In this document: positions 22,079-35,300 of the stretch, piece after piece | Layout of the letters: every line of letters begins with the position of its first letter | How positions within the stretch are numbered: position 1 is the stretch's first letter | Origin: Stomoxys calcitrans | Taxonomy: Eukaryota; Arthropoda; Insecta; Diptera; Muscidae | DNA: 64,000 bases | Direction: 5' to 3' | Assembly: GCF_963082655.1 (NCBI RefSeq) | Contig: NC_081555.1 | Span: 18,353,437-18,417,436 of the forward strand | Made by a program: the position numbers and the translations under genes | Notes under the pieces: model-generated | Database searches by the model: none | Told to the model about the DNA's origin: nothing | The model's input: the letters and a program-made list of their open reading frames with translations, nothing else

Positions 22079-25000
22079 TTCTTTTTATTTTTTTTTTATT
22101 TATTTATTTTATTTATTATTACCAATACTAAAGATAGAATCTTATATAATAGTATTGGTGTACAATGTGGTAAATATATAATTGGTTAACAATACGATTT
22201 GAAATGAAGGTAAAATATAATAATAATAACAAAGTATAAAAGAAATGATGAGGTAAATTTTGAGTAAAAGAGATTAAACAAATAAGTGATATTAATTTAC
22301 AATCTATTTTTCAGACATACAACTATAATTTTAATTTGGTTTGCATTATGTTAATAAAATTTAGTTTGAATTTAAATGAGTATGTAATAATGACTTAAAC
22401 TGCCGTATGTTGCTGATAGTTTGAATTGTTGGTGGTAGTTGGTTCCAAATGCGGATCGAATTGATAAAAAAGTGATTCTCAGATAGTTGTCTATTATGCC
22501 GTATCTGTATGATTCGGTTTCCCCGGTTAGAACTGAAAAAAGTTAATCGAGCAAGAAGATAACTAGGAGCTTGCTTGGTAATTATCTTATGTAGCATTGT
22601 AATCACTCTGAAACTTAGTAGATTTTCCAATGAAAGCCCAAAAATTTGTCTGGAAAATACAGATATTCTGTCGCGTCTTCCTCTCCCAAAAACATATCTC
22701 GCAATATTGTTGAATGTTACATTTAATCTTCTCATCGAGGCACTGTCAGTTTTGGCAAAAAGTTCGCAACCATATAAAAGCGTAGGTATTAGGTAGGTCT
22801 TAGCAAGTGTCATTCGAATATGAAAAGGAGTGAAAAAATGCGAATGCCACAGATTCCTCAGCATTCCGTATACTCTACCGGTGGAGATGTTAACATGATT
22901 CGTCCACGTCAAGTGTTTATTAAATGTAATGCCAAGGTTCCTGGCTGATTCTACTACTTCAATATTAGATCCGCCTAATACTAGTGGATTATTAACAACT
23001 GGATTTAGGGCGCGTTTATGGACAATCAAACATTTAGATTTCCGAGAGTTGATGCTTAGACCATTGGCCCTAGCCCAATCGTGCACTATCTTGAGATCTC
23101 CATTAATCCTTTCTATACATTCATCAGATTTAGATGAGTCACAGCTGGCGTAGAGCTGCACATCATCAGCATACATATGTATTCTGCAAAAGTGCAATCG
23201 TTCAGGCAGATCGTTTGCATAAATGCAGTACAACAATGGCCCCAAAATAGATCCCTGTGGTACTCCCCGCACTAGAGGCAGGAAATCAGAAAGGCAGTCT
23301 TCATTGTACACCGATTGCTGCCGATTGTGGAGGTAGGACGTCATAAGGCGAATAGCTGGACTGGAAAATTTAAACATATTTTCCAGTTTAAAAAGCAATA
23401 TCTCATGACTAACAGCGTCAAAAGCTTTAGAATGGTCTAGAAGTAATAGGAAAGCCATATGACCTTTGTCCAGACTCGAGCGAATGTCTTCTGAAACATC
23501 AAGAAGCGCACTTATGCATCCGTGTTTCGGGCGGAAACCCGATTGTCTATCCGTCAAGAGATTGTTATTCGATAAAAAGTTACTCATTTGATCATGGAGA
23601 AGACGCTCTAACACTTTCGAGAGGAAAGGTAAAATAGCAATGGGCCTATATTCATTCGCATCCTTCGGAATTGGTATTACCTTAGCGTATTTCCAGCCAG
23701 AAGGGAAAGTAGATGTCGTCACTATCCAATTAAAGAGGTTCGTGATATGCGGAAGTAATGTCGGTAGTATCATTCTAACGAACTTGGGATCTATACCATC
23801 CGGTCCAATGGAGTTAGACTTTATACCATTTAGAGCTCTCAATACCTCTCCAGAGCTAAAACAGGTGAATCCAAACATGCCTTCATCGATCTGCCCAGTA
23901 ATCCCGCTGTAGTAATTCAAGTCCCCCGGCTGGAATGAAATGTTTGTGAAACGACTGTTAAGCTCGTCCACATTCTCGTGGACCTTAACATCTCGCTCTT
24001 TTCCTACAACACCTATTTCGCGTATTACCTTCCACTTACTACCAGAATCGATTGACTCTGAAAATCGCCTTTCAAAATAACGATATTTAGCCTGCCTTAT
24101 TTTCTCCGTCACTCCATTCCGAAGTTGTCGATATTGCATATGAAGAATTGGCAGTCGGAAACGCTTCCATCTGCTATATGCTATGTCACGTTCTTCCATG
24201 GATCTTTTAATGTCATTTGTGAACCAGGGTTTCTCGCGAGTTGTCTTTCTTCTCGTTCTCAATGGAACTAGTTCGTTGTACAGATCTAATATTCTATCCT
24301 GTAGGAAGGATAGTCTGTCATCAACGGTTTGAAAGCTATACATTCGATCCCAATCTATGGTTGACAGGCGGTATTCCATCAAATCAATATCAATCCGTTT
24401 AAAATCGCGATAGGTATATGTCTCATCTGAAGGATTGGAGTGATTAAAAACATCGAGAGAACAAAAGACCAAATCATGTTTTGAAAAAACTGGAGCCGAA
24501 AGTTGCTCATATAACAAATATTCCAATTGCCTGTTTCTGAAAATAAGATCTAATAATGTATTAGAGGAGGCTGTAAAATGAGTGGGAGTAGTAGAATTAA
24601 CCAGTGTGAGACCAATAGATTGCATTTCATCGACCAAAAACTGTTCATGTAGTATGTTACTGTTAAAATCGCCCGTTATGGCAATGTTTTCATATTCCAA
24701 AGTAATTGTAGATAAGTTTGAAATAAGTGGCATGATGTCAACATTTCTATGAGGTCTGTATACATTTCCAATCAGCATTTTCTCACTTCCACTCTCTAAC
24801 TCTAAAAACATGTATTCTATGGAGTTACCTTGCGTCGATTTGTCTATTACCCTGCTTTTCATATGGTTAATTACGTAAATTGCAACACCTCCCGCATGCC
24901 CTTCTCTATCGGCGCGGTATAGCCGGTAACCCGGTATATTGAAGGCTTGACTTAGTATATCGTTTCGAAACCATGTCTCCGATACACAAATTATATCAAC

Positions 25001-26141
25001 GCATGAATTTTGAAAAATGTAACGAAATTCGTCAATTTTTTTTTTTTAAACTTTGTGCATTTATGTGAACTACTTTAAGACCGCTTGTCGCACTTGAAAG
25101 AACACGAATCATAGCATGTGTATTGCATTTGGAACTCCAACCATTATCATAGGATGCACTCATATAGATACGTTAATATATCAGCAACATAGGCATATTT
25201 ATTCGCAAACAACATAAAACAATATATATAATAATAAGAAGAGGTATTATATCTATGACTTTCAAAATGAACTATAAAGCTATTGGCAAAGTTAAGACAG
25301 ATAAATTGTGTAAGTCCAAATATATTTCCTAGTTTTTTGATATATTACTATTCTGGTTATTATCCAATGTGTGTCCTGAATAAGTTTGGAGATTATTCAG
25401 GTCGGTGATGGATGTTACTTGACATAAACGATCCGAACCACAAAGTTTTATGTTGACCAATCCACGCCTTGTGAAGACGGAGGCAATTATTTTTTGTTTT
25501 TTGAGTACCAAGGCTTGAAGGAAAAGTTTATGGTTCTTGGGAGTCAAGTTTTCGTTAACAAAGAACGGTGAGTTTGCATTAAGATCAGGCATGTTTAGCA
25601 TATAAAGTTTTAATGGCTGTTTTAGGTTACGCACGCAGTTAAAAACTGATTTTAACATAAAATTACGTTCATATGGCGATTCTAATTTGGCAAGTATAGT
25701 CGTATCTGGGTTACTTCTAGTTTGTTGTGTGATTTTCAGGCGGTGAATGGATTTCAATTTAGGCGGATTAATATTAATGGTGTTGCATATGTTATAGAAA
25801 ATTTCTGCCAGATTTTCATTTTCAATATATGGAATTCCGCTTATGCGTAAATCAGAAGCTACTAAGGCATTATCGCGTTTATCTATTTCCATCTTCATTT
25901 GATTCAGCTGGGTTTTAAGCATAATAACGTCAGCCGACACTGTTTCCAGTTGTTCTACCCTTTTAGTTAAACCACATATCTCTCTTTGCATAGCATCAAA
26001 TTTAGTTTCAAAAATGTGTACTATTCTCTTTTCACTCTCTTTAATTTTCTCATCTATTTTATTGCAAATCAATTCATTATGTTTTGTCATTTGTTTGTCA
26101 ATAATATGCCAAAGACGTGAGTTGGAATCGTACTCAGATAG
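22079..26141 (-). mobile_element. CR1-like non-LTR retrotransposon, nearly full length
   Basis: The element lies on the - strand inside a satellite monomer. Its A-rich 3' end (T-rich on the + strand) is at 22079-22115 and its 5' end at ~26141. Satellite sequence stops at ttttttgccat and resumes at ctgtatactca, so about 11 bp of the target is missing and there is no target duplication. ORF1 and ORF2 are both largely open. The 5' end cuts into ORF1 or lies just upstream of its true start. Confidence 0.85.
22361..25163 (-). CDS. CR1-like LINE ORF2: endonuclease-reverse transcriptase (one frameshift)
   Basis: An 833-codon open frame (24862-22361) covers most of the protein. It holds an endonuclease part (ITGDFNSNIL, FSKHDLVF) and a full RT: EYRPIAILPFLSKVLERLL, GFRPKHG, LLLLDHSKAFDAVSHE, GVPQGSILGPLL and the catalytic MYADDVQLY near 23170. 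A C-terminal part follows (FRVITMLHKI, IWNQLPPTI). Upstream, the frame extends back to an ATG at 25163 (MSASYDNGWSS ... LKVVHINAQSL ... ICVSETWF), but an A-run at 25036-25047 holds one base too many, so the reading frame is broken there. Repairing that single slip would give ~934 codons. Other pieces look intact. Clade assignment to CR1/L2-like is from the C-terminal motif and is moderate. Confidence 0.85.
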
Positions 26142-26153
26142 CTGTATACTCAA
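25329..26153 (-). CDS. CR1-like LINE ORF1: coiled-coil nucleic-acid-binding protein
   Basis: About 270 codons. The N-terminal ~100 residues look like a coiled coil (KIKESEKRIVHIFETKFDAM, then LTKRVEQLETVSADVIMLKT). An RRM-like middle follows (ALVASDLRISGIPYIENENL) and then a basic C-terminal part (ERNFMLKSVFNCVRNL, LVLKKQKIIASVFTRRGLVN). This is the layout of LINE ORF1 proteins of the esterase-less type. There is no ATG at the very start of the frame. The first 12 bases belong to the satellite, so either ORF1 is 5'-truncated or translation starts at the internal Met at 26090. Confidence 0.75.
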   Translation of the reverse strand: MSIQLSEYDSNSRLWHIIDKQMTKHNELICNKIDEKIKESEKRIVHIFETKFDAMQREICGLTKRVEQLETVSADVIMLKTQLNQMKMEIDKRDNALVASDLRISGIPYIENENLAEIFYNICNTININPPKLKSIHRLKITQQTRSNPDTTILAKLESPYERNFMLKSVFNCVRNLKQPLKLYMLNMPDLNANSPFFVNENLTPKNHKLFLQALVLKKQKIIASVFTRRGLVNIKLCGSDRLCQVTSITDLNNLQTYSGHTLDNNQNSNISKN

Positions 26154-26274
26154 TTCGAAAAATTTTTTCGCATCAGAAATTTAAAATTTTCTAAGGGGTA
26201 AGCCTTTGGTAAAAAAATGCAAAAGAAAAATAGAATGTGAGATTTTGAGTATTTCTGCTTATTGAACGAATCAA
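26142..26274. repeat. Satellite remnant on far side of CR1-like LINE
   Basis: The monomer resumes at ctgtatactcaattcgaaaa and runs to 'gcttattgaacgaatc', where the array ends. This shows the LINE inserted into the outermost, diverged monomer. Confidence 0.85.
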
Positions 26275-26427
26275 ATCATGGTGCTTTACAATCATTCAAA
26301 CTAGAGTAAATTGTAAGGCACTCATCTGAATTTGAAAAGGGTTTAAGTCGTCTGAAAGAGCTCTGTTCAAAATCAGATGTGTGCCTTTCAACTTACTCTA
26401 GTTGTAATGGTTGTAAAGCACCATGAT
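26275..26427. repeat. Long inverted repeat (hairpin), ~62-bp arms
   Basis: The left arm starts atcatggtgctttacaatca and the right arm ends ggttgtaaagcaccatgat. The arms pair at about 55 of 62 positions without gaps and are separated by a ~28-bp loop near 26338-26366. It could be a small fold-back MITE or a hairpin-RNA locus. No target duplication was found. Confidence 0.85.
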
Positions 26428-27480
26428 CCATTTGACATCTCCCGCTGATGGTTTTTCTTGGTTGAAAATAAAATCGCGATACGGGATTCTAGTCAATTGC
26501 TTATAGCAATTTTAAATGCGATGAAATCTCAATAAAATTTTTTTTTAAATTTTGTTTTTATTAAAAATTTCTCGAAGTGTGTTTTATTTTTATTAAATTT
26601 TAGCGAAAATTTGTTTTTTTGGCGGACATTTTGTTTTAATATTCACTTTTTTATTTGTATAAACATATATCAAATTCTAGACATATATACAGAAAATAAC
26701 ACCAATTTAAAGATTTAATAGCACTCTGCTCTCCATCTCACTCTCTCTCTGTCTTGGCTACACTCTGTTATTTCATATGGAATATTCTTTAATGCAAATC
26801 TTGCATATCCCTTATCCTTGTATCATATACATATTTGAAAATAAAGTCTTAATAAAATACAATTATCGATTAAAAATTAAAATTAATTATATGCATTCAA
26901 TAATATTTTAACTTTTTAAAATTGATTAACTTATTACAACAGAAAAGCAAAATAATTAAAATTAAAAAAAAAATAGAAGGATGATACATTTAACTAAAAC
27001 ACTTTAAATAAATGGCTTTTAAAATAAATATTTATTTATATATATACATATAGACACAAATCGATATATAAATTAATAATAATAACACTAAATATATTTA
27101 AATCTGAACTTTAAGTTAATTATTTATATTTACTTTCCAAATAATGTTTAATAAATACTACGTATGATAAAAAAATTACTAATCGTATCACCAAACGGCT
27201 TTTTTTAATTTTTATTATGTGAAAGGTAAGAATGTTAATCAAATAACAAATGACTCTGTTATTCTTTTATTTTTGTACAATCGTTATGACTTGGGGTGGT
27301 TACAGGCGTATGACTTATCAAATCAACATTAATATATTTTATCTCTCAGATTACACCATATGATGCATCGAATAGTCGTACCACCCCAGAGTAGAGTTCA
27401 TTTACCGTATGCACCAAAGACTCGTGATTTGGGAATTTCCCGTCCTTATGCCTTATTTGCAATTTGTCAACAAAGATTAC
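26428..27480. other. AT-rich DNA without recognised features
   Basis: Strongly AT-rich, with a (CT)n-like stretch at 26732-26750. A 70-codon frame starts at 27360 after 'tatctctcag', but it resembles nothing recognised and runs into R1. No gene is called. Confidence 0.5.
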
Positions 27481-28520
27481 ATATAAAGCCTAAAAGTATG
27501 CTAAGTTCGGCCAGGCCGAATCTTAGGAACCCACCATGGATTCTGCCAAAAATGTACACAAAACAAATTTAGTTGAAAGGCATAATGTTATGCCATAAAC
27601 CAAACGTCTGTCAAACCAGCAAAAGTGTAAGCTTCCAAGAACCGAACAAGGATAATAGAGAGATCGGTTTATATGGGAGCTATATCAGTTTATAGACCGA
27701 TTTGGACCGTACTAGGCTCAGTTGTTGAAAGTCGTGCACAATTTCATTTGGTACAGTTGTTGAAAGTTAAAACAGAACACTGCATGCAAATTTTCAACCA
27801 AATCGGACAAAAATTTAGGCTTCCAGTGGCTCATGAAGTCAAATCGGGAGATCGGTTTATATGGGAGCTATATCAGGTTATAAACCGATGTGGACCGTAC
27901 TTGGTACACTAGTTGGAAGTCATAACGAAATACCACATGCTCAATTTTAGCCAAATCGGACAAAAATTGCGGCTTGTAAGGGCTTAAGAAGTCAAATCGG
28001 GAGATTGGTTTATATGGGAGTTGTATCAGGTTATAAACCGATTAAGACCGTACTTGGCGCAGTTGTTGGAAGTCATAATAGAACACTACATGCAAATTTT
28101 CAGCACAATCGGACAAAATTTGTGGCTTGTAAGGGCTCAAGATGTAATCGTGAGATCGGTTTATATGGGAGCAATATCAGGTTATAGACCGATTTGAACC
28201 GCACTTGGTACAGATGTTGAAAGCCACAACATAAAATCGGGAGATCGGTTTATATGTGAGCTATATCCAAATCCGAACCTATGTAGCCCGTTTGCAATCT
28301 CCAACCACCTACATCAATATTGAGTATCTGTGCAAAATTTGAAGCGGCTAGCCTCGACGGCGTTCGACCGATATCGAGATTTCAACAGACGGACGGACAT
28401 GACTATACGACTATCAACTCAGAATGTTGAGACGATCACGAATATATATACTTTATGAGGTTTTACATCAATATTTCGAGGTGTTACAAATAGAATGAAT
28501 AGATTAACATACCTCAACCT
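27481..28520 (-). repeat. R1 dispersed repeat, inverted copy
   Basis: It starts with the inverted terminus and hairpin ttcggccaggccgaa (27505-27519). Units containing 'agatcggtttatatgggagc' follow at ~27660, 27850, 28010, 28155 and 28245. It ends with the agacggacggacatgac module near 28390 and a degraded head. Confidence 0.8.
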
Positions 28521-28574
28521 ATGGTGAAAAACTTCATATTCAATTAAAAAAATTATTGAACCAGTTAATTATTG

Positions 28575-28758
28575 CCAACACTACTACTGTGGTACAGGGT
28601 ATTGTAACTTAGTTCATTTGTTGGTTACACCCAGAAGGAAGAGTGATAGACCCATTGAAGAGTATACCGATCGACTCAGAATCACTTTCTGATTCGATTT
28701 AGCGATGCTCTTCTGTCTGTCTGTCAGCCTGTGCATGTATATTTGTGTAGAAAGTATA
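28575..28758 (-). repeat. R2 repeat, part left of the BEL insertion
   Basis: The R2 head 'actactgtggtacagggtat' and 'ttacacccagaaggaag' run to tgtgtagaaagtata, where the BEL element inserted. The R2 sequence continues at 36354 (tgatcgtcttaaaatttggt). Confidence 0.85.
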
Positions 28759-29235
28759 TGTTTAGATTTCTAAACATGGGATATTAGTTGATGTGTGTCA
28801 TGGAAATGTTTTAGCCTTGAGAACGAATAGATAAGATACTTTCCATTTTTTGTTTATTTTAAAGGATAGTTTTAAGGGCAGGCATAAATGTGATAAGAGT
28901 TTATATTTTTACCTAGCCAACGCATCGCACAGGGATAAGTGGAAGATAGTTTTTAATGTGCGTAGATAAGGAAATAGTTAGGGATTATCAGAAAACACAG
29001 CGGTCTGAATGGCAAGCATATGGCTTGCAGCTGGACAAATTTATTTAGTATCTGCATAGGATGTTTATCGTCTTTGTTTATGATCTTATTTTCCCAAAGT
29101 GATTGTTTTTAGATTTGCCTGCCTTTCTTAGGATATTTAGTTTGTAGTTAGTTTTAAGTTTATATATAAGGATGAGATTTTGAAGAAATAAATGAGTATC
29201 AAAAAAGTACTCCGGGATTAAACCCGTTTTATTCA
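28759..29235 (+). repeat. BEL element 5' LTR
   Basis: Starts tgtttagatttctaaacatg and ends cgttttattca. It contains the AATAAA-type hexamer 'gaaataaatgag' near its 3' end. The sequence just after it, tttggtccttcgaacc, is the likely primer-binding site. Confidence 0.95.
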
Positions 29236-29370
29236 TTTGGTCCTTCGAACCTTCGGTACGGTTAAGTGTGTTTAAAGTAAAAGTTGGCGATTCTTGCAAA
29301 GTAGTAAAGAATAAACAAAGATTTAATACACGTATCGAATCAGTGTAAGTGATTTAAAATTGAAAGAAAA

Positions 29371-32300
29371 ATGTTCACAAGGAGTCAATCGGATTCTCTG
29401 TTGGAGAAATTGAAAAACCTTGAACATTTGTTGGCAGTAAAAGCAGTTGACCTCGATGTGGAGGAAATGTTACTGCCAGTTGTCAAGAAAAATAGAAAGT
29501 GGCTGCAGGAAATCATTGTAGGCTACAACAAGTTAAACAAGGATATCGGAAAGTCGTCCAGTGGGCATGAAGAAGAGGTCCAGGAGCTGCAAAGACGAGT
29601 AGAAGAAGCAATTAGCAAAATGGATAAAATTGTGCAAGGGTTTGAGCAGCAAGAAAAAGGAGCCTCAGCCAAAGTGGCAGCTAATCAGGACGCAGAGATA
29701 ACGCAAGGCAGTGCGGAGAAAAAATTAATGGTAACGCAAGGTGCAGCTGCATTGGCACCTAGCGAACAAACGGCAAATGAGAGTAACACCCAGCCGAGAG
29801 ATCAGGCAATTAGCAGAGAGCAAGAAAAGCCTGTGTCGAAGCTAAGAAGAAAATTTGAATTGAAGTATAGAACTATTACAAGAAAGCTGGAAGTAATAGA
29901 AAGCAGATTGCCAACTGCGAATAAAAGTTATTTAAATATGCAATGGCTGGCGTTGCAATCAGAGTATGGACAACTGGAATCAATAGTGGAAATAATTATT
30001 GATGATGATGACGAAGATGATTTAGACATGATTGAAGCTTGGGACTGTATCAGGGAAAGATACGTGGATGTCTGTGTGGAAATTGAAGAACGTGTGGAAA
30101 CAATGCAAAATACAGGATCAACAAGTTTAATTAGATTGGAAGAGTTAAAAGTGCCCATATTCAGTGGGTATATCAACGATTGGAATTCCTTCAAAGAAAT
30201 ATTTACAAAGTTAGTAGAGGAGGACAGAAGGCTATCGGAAGTCGAAAAATTTTATCGACTTAAAAGTGTGGTGAAAGGTGATGCTGCTCGCTTAATACAA
30301 CATCTTCAAGTGACAGGGGAGAACTACAGTGCGGCATGGAAGATACTGGAGCAGAAATACGATAACCGGCGGCTGTTATTCTGCACATTGTTTGACAAGA
30401 TCATCGACCACGGCATAATAAATATTCAGTATAGCAACAGTATAAAGCAGCTATTGGATACGGCTACGGAATCATTACATGCATTGAAAGCTATGGGAAT
30501 GAAGGTAGACGAGGCAGATCCATTCATTGCTCGGATCCTTATTAGAAAGCTAGATAAGGAAGGATTGCTGAAATATGAGCAATGGGTCCAGAAATCAAAA
30601 GAAGTCCAAAGGCTAGAGGATGTCCTGTCTTTTCTGGAGCAGCAATACTTGGCTTTGGAAGCGGTATACAGCAAAAAAGGAAACACGCATCAAAGAGCAA
30701 AAACAACACAGTCATACCAAACAACTCAACGATCGTGCGCATTTTGTCAAGCATCAGGACATGGGTTAAAAGAGTGCTACAAATTTTTGAAACTGCAACC
30801 AGCTGAAAAAGGTGCGTGGGCACAAAAAATGAAAATGTGCAAAATTTGTTTGAGTCACCCGTCGGAAAAGAAATGCTTCAAATTTAACACCAAGTGCGAC
30901 AAGTGCGGCGGAAAACATATTACTATGCTTCACGTCGAAGGAAACAAAACGCAGGAAACTCAGAGATCAAACTCCAAAGCTCAATTAACTATGGAAGGCA
31001 ATGCTGTCACTCTGTTGGCAACAGCACAAATACGAGTAAAGGCTGCAAGTGGTGAGCAAATTTTAATGAGAGCCTTAATCGATCAAGGTTCTCAACGCAC
31101 TTCAATATCGGAAGAGGCAGCCCAAATACTGAGGTTACCCAGAAAGAAGTTAGTTACAGATTTAGTGGGTCTGGGTAACACGACAGTCGGCAGATCAAAA
31201 GCCATCATGCAAATTGAAATCAAACCACGGTTTGAGAGCGATGCGGTTCATGTTATAAATGCTATGGTGTTGTCAACATTATCTTCAGCGCAACCTGATA
31301 GAAATTTGAACGTCAGTGTGGAGAGCTGGCGAAATTACTGTTTGGCTGATCCGCTGTTCTATAAGTCCGATAGAATTGACTTATTAATTGGTGCAGATTT
31401 ATATCATGAAATCATTCAAGAAGGGGTAGTCAAAATTGGCTCTTTGTCTGGACAAGAGACGTCACTTGGTCTCATAATCTGTGGTTGCGTTTGCAGACAT
31501 GAATCTGGAAATGCCGTGATGGCGGTTACGAAAGAGCTGGAAAGATTTTGGGAGATGGAGGAAGTATGTGAAGATGACGACGTCAAGGAAGATCGATGCG
31601 AGCAGCTCTTTACAACAACAACAACAATAAATGAGGATAAGAGATTGGTGGTGAGATTGCCGTTTAAGGAGGATATCGAGTTGGGCGCATCAAGGAAAAT
31701 GGCGTTAGCACGTTTTTTAAATCTTGAAAAAAGATTGGAAAAGGATGAAAAGTTACAGAAACAATATTGTGCTTTTATGAAGGAGTATTTGGAGATGGGG
31801 CATATGAAAAAGGTCTCAAGAAGAAATAGTGGAAAGTACTATTTACCACATCAAGCGGTGATAAGAGAAAGCCATCTTACAACAAAAGTTCGGGTGGTAT
31901 TTGATGCCTCAGCCAAGACATCGAATGGTAAAAGCTTAAACGACGTACTTGAAATTGGTCCAAAACTACAACAAGATATATTTCAAATTCTATTGAAATG
32001 GCGATTATGGAGATTTGTCTTGGTAGCGGATGTGGAGAAAATGTATCGACAAGTGTTAGTAGCAGATAAAGATCAGTCATACCAATGCATATTGTGGCGC
32101 GAGAATAAACATATGCCAATTGAGGAGTTTGCGCTAACGACTGTTACCTACGGAACAGCATGTGCTCCATTTCTGGCAAAACGAGCTCTAATTGAAATTG
32201 GAAAAGAGTGCAGCGAACGGAATCCAAAGATTCAAGCCATCATAGAAAATGATTTTTACATGGATGATTTGATGACAGGTGCTGATTCAGTACAGGAATG

Positions 32301-35300
32301 CATTGGAATTCATCATGACATCAGCCAACAATTGGATAAGTTTGGTTTCAAGCTGCGTAAATGGATGTCTAATGAAAATGACATATTGGAGGCAATACCA
32401 AATGTTGGCGAAAATCAAGTCATTAGGATTGAGGAAGGCGAAACAATGAAAACGTTGGGTGTTCAATGGGATCCCCATACAGATAATTTTGCTTTCTATT
32501 TTCAGATCATTGAAGATAACAAGTTGACTAAGCGGAAGGCGCTTTCCACACTGGCCAAGATATATGATCCTTTGGGTTGGCTGGCTCCTGTAACCATTCT
32601 AGCCAAGCTATTCATTCAGCGACTATGGGTAATGGATATGGCATGGGACGACCAGTTAAGCTCTGAGATGATAAAGGAATGGGATGTCATCATGAGGAAA
32701 TTGCCCGACTTAGCAGAAATCCGAATACCGCGTTGGTTGTCTACCTCATCACTAATGGAAATAGAACTGCATGGTTTTGCTGATGCTTCGGAAAAGGCGT
32801 ACGCAGCTGTCATATACATCCGGGCCGCAAACAAAGTTACGTTGGTAGCAGCAAAATCTAAGGTAAACCCAGTGAAAAATAGGAAAACACTGCCAAAACT
32901 TGAATTGTGTGCAGCGCATCTGTTGGCTAAATTGATGCTTAATGTGGAAAAGTTAATAGTCCAAAAACAACAGAAATATTTATGGAGCGATTCAACTATT
33001 GCTCTAGCATGGATCGCAAAGGCTGAAAATATTAAAGACAAATTTGTTCGGGTTAGAGTAGAGGAAATTAAGAAGTCTGTTCCTGGTGCCGTATGGGGTC
33101 ATGTGCGATCCAAGGAGAATCCAGCGGATGCTGCATCAAGAGGGATGAAGCCAGAGCTGCTAAAAGGAGATGAGTTATGGTGGAGTGGTCCACATTGGCT
33201 GCTGGAGAAAAACAATTGGCCCATATCGACGGTTCAACCCTTTGTTGGAGTTCTAAAGGAAAATAAACAGGAAGACGATGTCATCATGCAGTTAATTACG
33301 AGGATTTCTAGCTACAAAAAACTCATAAGAATTATAGCATATGTGCGAAGATTTATTGAACGTGCTCAGCGTAAACCAGGAAAAAATGAATTAACTGCGG
33401 AAGAAATAAACGAGGCAGAGCAATTAATAATTACGAGCGTGCAGGCAAACCAATTTTCGTTAGAGATTTCGTGTCTAAGGAATGGCAGCGAAGTACCGAC
33501 GAGGAGCAAGATATGTGGACTAACACCGTTCATTGATGCAGCTGGAGTGTTGAGAGTTGGAGGCAGGCTGGAGAATTCTGGTTTAAGCTTCAACAGAAAG
33601 CATCCAATTCTATTGGGGAAAGGTTGCCTGGTGGATCGAATAATTGATGGCATCCATACAGAAACGCTACATGGAGGTGCGAAACTCATGGAAAATGAAC
33701 TACGCAGCAGATATTGGGTGATTGGTGCCAAAAATGCCATCAAGAGAGCAGTTCGGTCATGCGTCAAATGTTTGCGTTATAGGCGAGAAACTGCGGCTCA
33801 ATTAATGGGTAACCTACCAGAAAGCAGAGTTTGTGTGTCTCATCCATTTGATCACACAGGAATTGATTATGCAGGTCCTATTCAAATGAAGGTGTCTAAA
33901 GGAAGAGGACAGCGAGCTTACAAAGGATACATAGCTGTATTTGTTTGTATGGCAACCAAAGCATTACATTTGGAGGCAGTCAGCGATCTAACAACAGAAG
34001 CGTTTTTGGCTGCGCTACGGCGATTCTTCAGTAGAAGAGGAAAAAGTAGCCATATATATTCGGACAATGGCACTAATTTCGTGGGAGCGGCAAGACATCT
34101 GGATAAAGAGTTCGTCAAAGCGGTGCAGCAAAATTCAGACGTGGCTCATATATTAGCATCTGAGCGAATACAGTGGCACTTTATTCCGCCCGGAGCTCCT
34201 CACTTCGGAGGATTGTGGGAGGCTGCCGTGAAGTCTGTGAAGCACCATTTGAGACGGGTTGTTGGTGAAACGAAATTAACGTATGAGGAAATGGCAACGT
34301 TTTTGTCGCAGATAGAAGCTGTTCTCAACTCTCGTCCCTTGTGTCCACTCAGTGAGGATAACTGCGAGATTTTAACGCCAGGACATTTTGTAGTCGGAAG
34401 ACCATTGCTAAGTATTCCAGAAAGAGGCGTGGAGAATAAACTGGGATCTTTAGACAGGTGGAAAATAATTCAAAGAATGCGGGATGATTTCTGGAAACAG
34501 TGGCGCAATGACTATCTGAGTAGTCTTCAGCAGAGAGTAAAATGGAAAACTCCAGTACCAAATATCAAGGTTGGACAGATGGTGATAGTGAAGGATGAAA
34601 ATACTGCTCCTGGAAGGTGGCCTTTGGGAAGTATTGCGGAAGTACATAAAGGCAAAGATGGAAAGGTTCGAGTCGCTACAGTAAAGGTCGCTAAACAAAA
34701 GGGGTTGTTAAAACGGCCCATACACAAGTTATGCCCGCTGGAGATATTCGCTAATGGTGGTGAAAAGGAAGCCGACATTGAAGTGTCGCAGACATATATT
34801 TGCAAATTACCTCAAAGAAGAAAAATAAACGTAGCAATGATGTTATGGATGATCATGGCAATGATGGCAAGTGTTCAATCGATGTCAACCTCAATTACCG
34901 GCGGTGCGATAAAAGAATTGGGAAATGACACAATCATTTATATGGATAAAATTGGCAGAATCAACCGAGTAACATCGTCATGGAACCTTATGACATATTT
35001 CGATCTGCACGGGTATTTTGTCACGGTGAATCATCTGGATAAGGGTCTAGAAGAGTGTAAATCATTATGTGTTCGGCTGAGATCGTTCGAGCAGCAGTGC
35101 GACACGCAGATGGATATTATGACGAACAGACTGAACACTATAGATGAGAACCACTTGTTACTCTCACACAAAAAACGCCAACGAAATAAAAGGGCTCCTT
35201 TAGAGTTTGTTGGGTCTCTTTTCCACATTCTTTTCGGAGTAATGGATGCGGACGACAGAGAGAGTATGGAAGCAAATATGAAAAATGTACTTGAAAATCA

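Noticed and set aside
27360..27572. Possible exon (MMHRIVVPPQSRVHLPYAPK...)
   Set aside because: No recognisable motif, no good donor, and its second half runs into R1.
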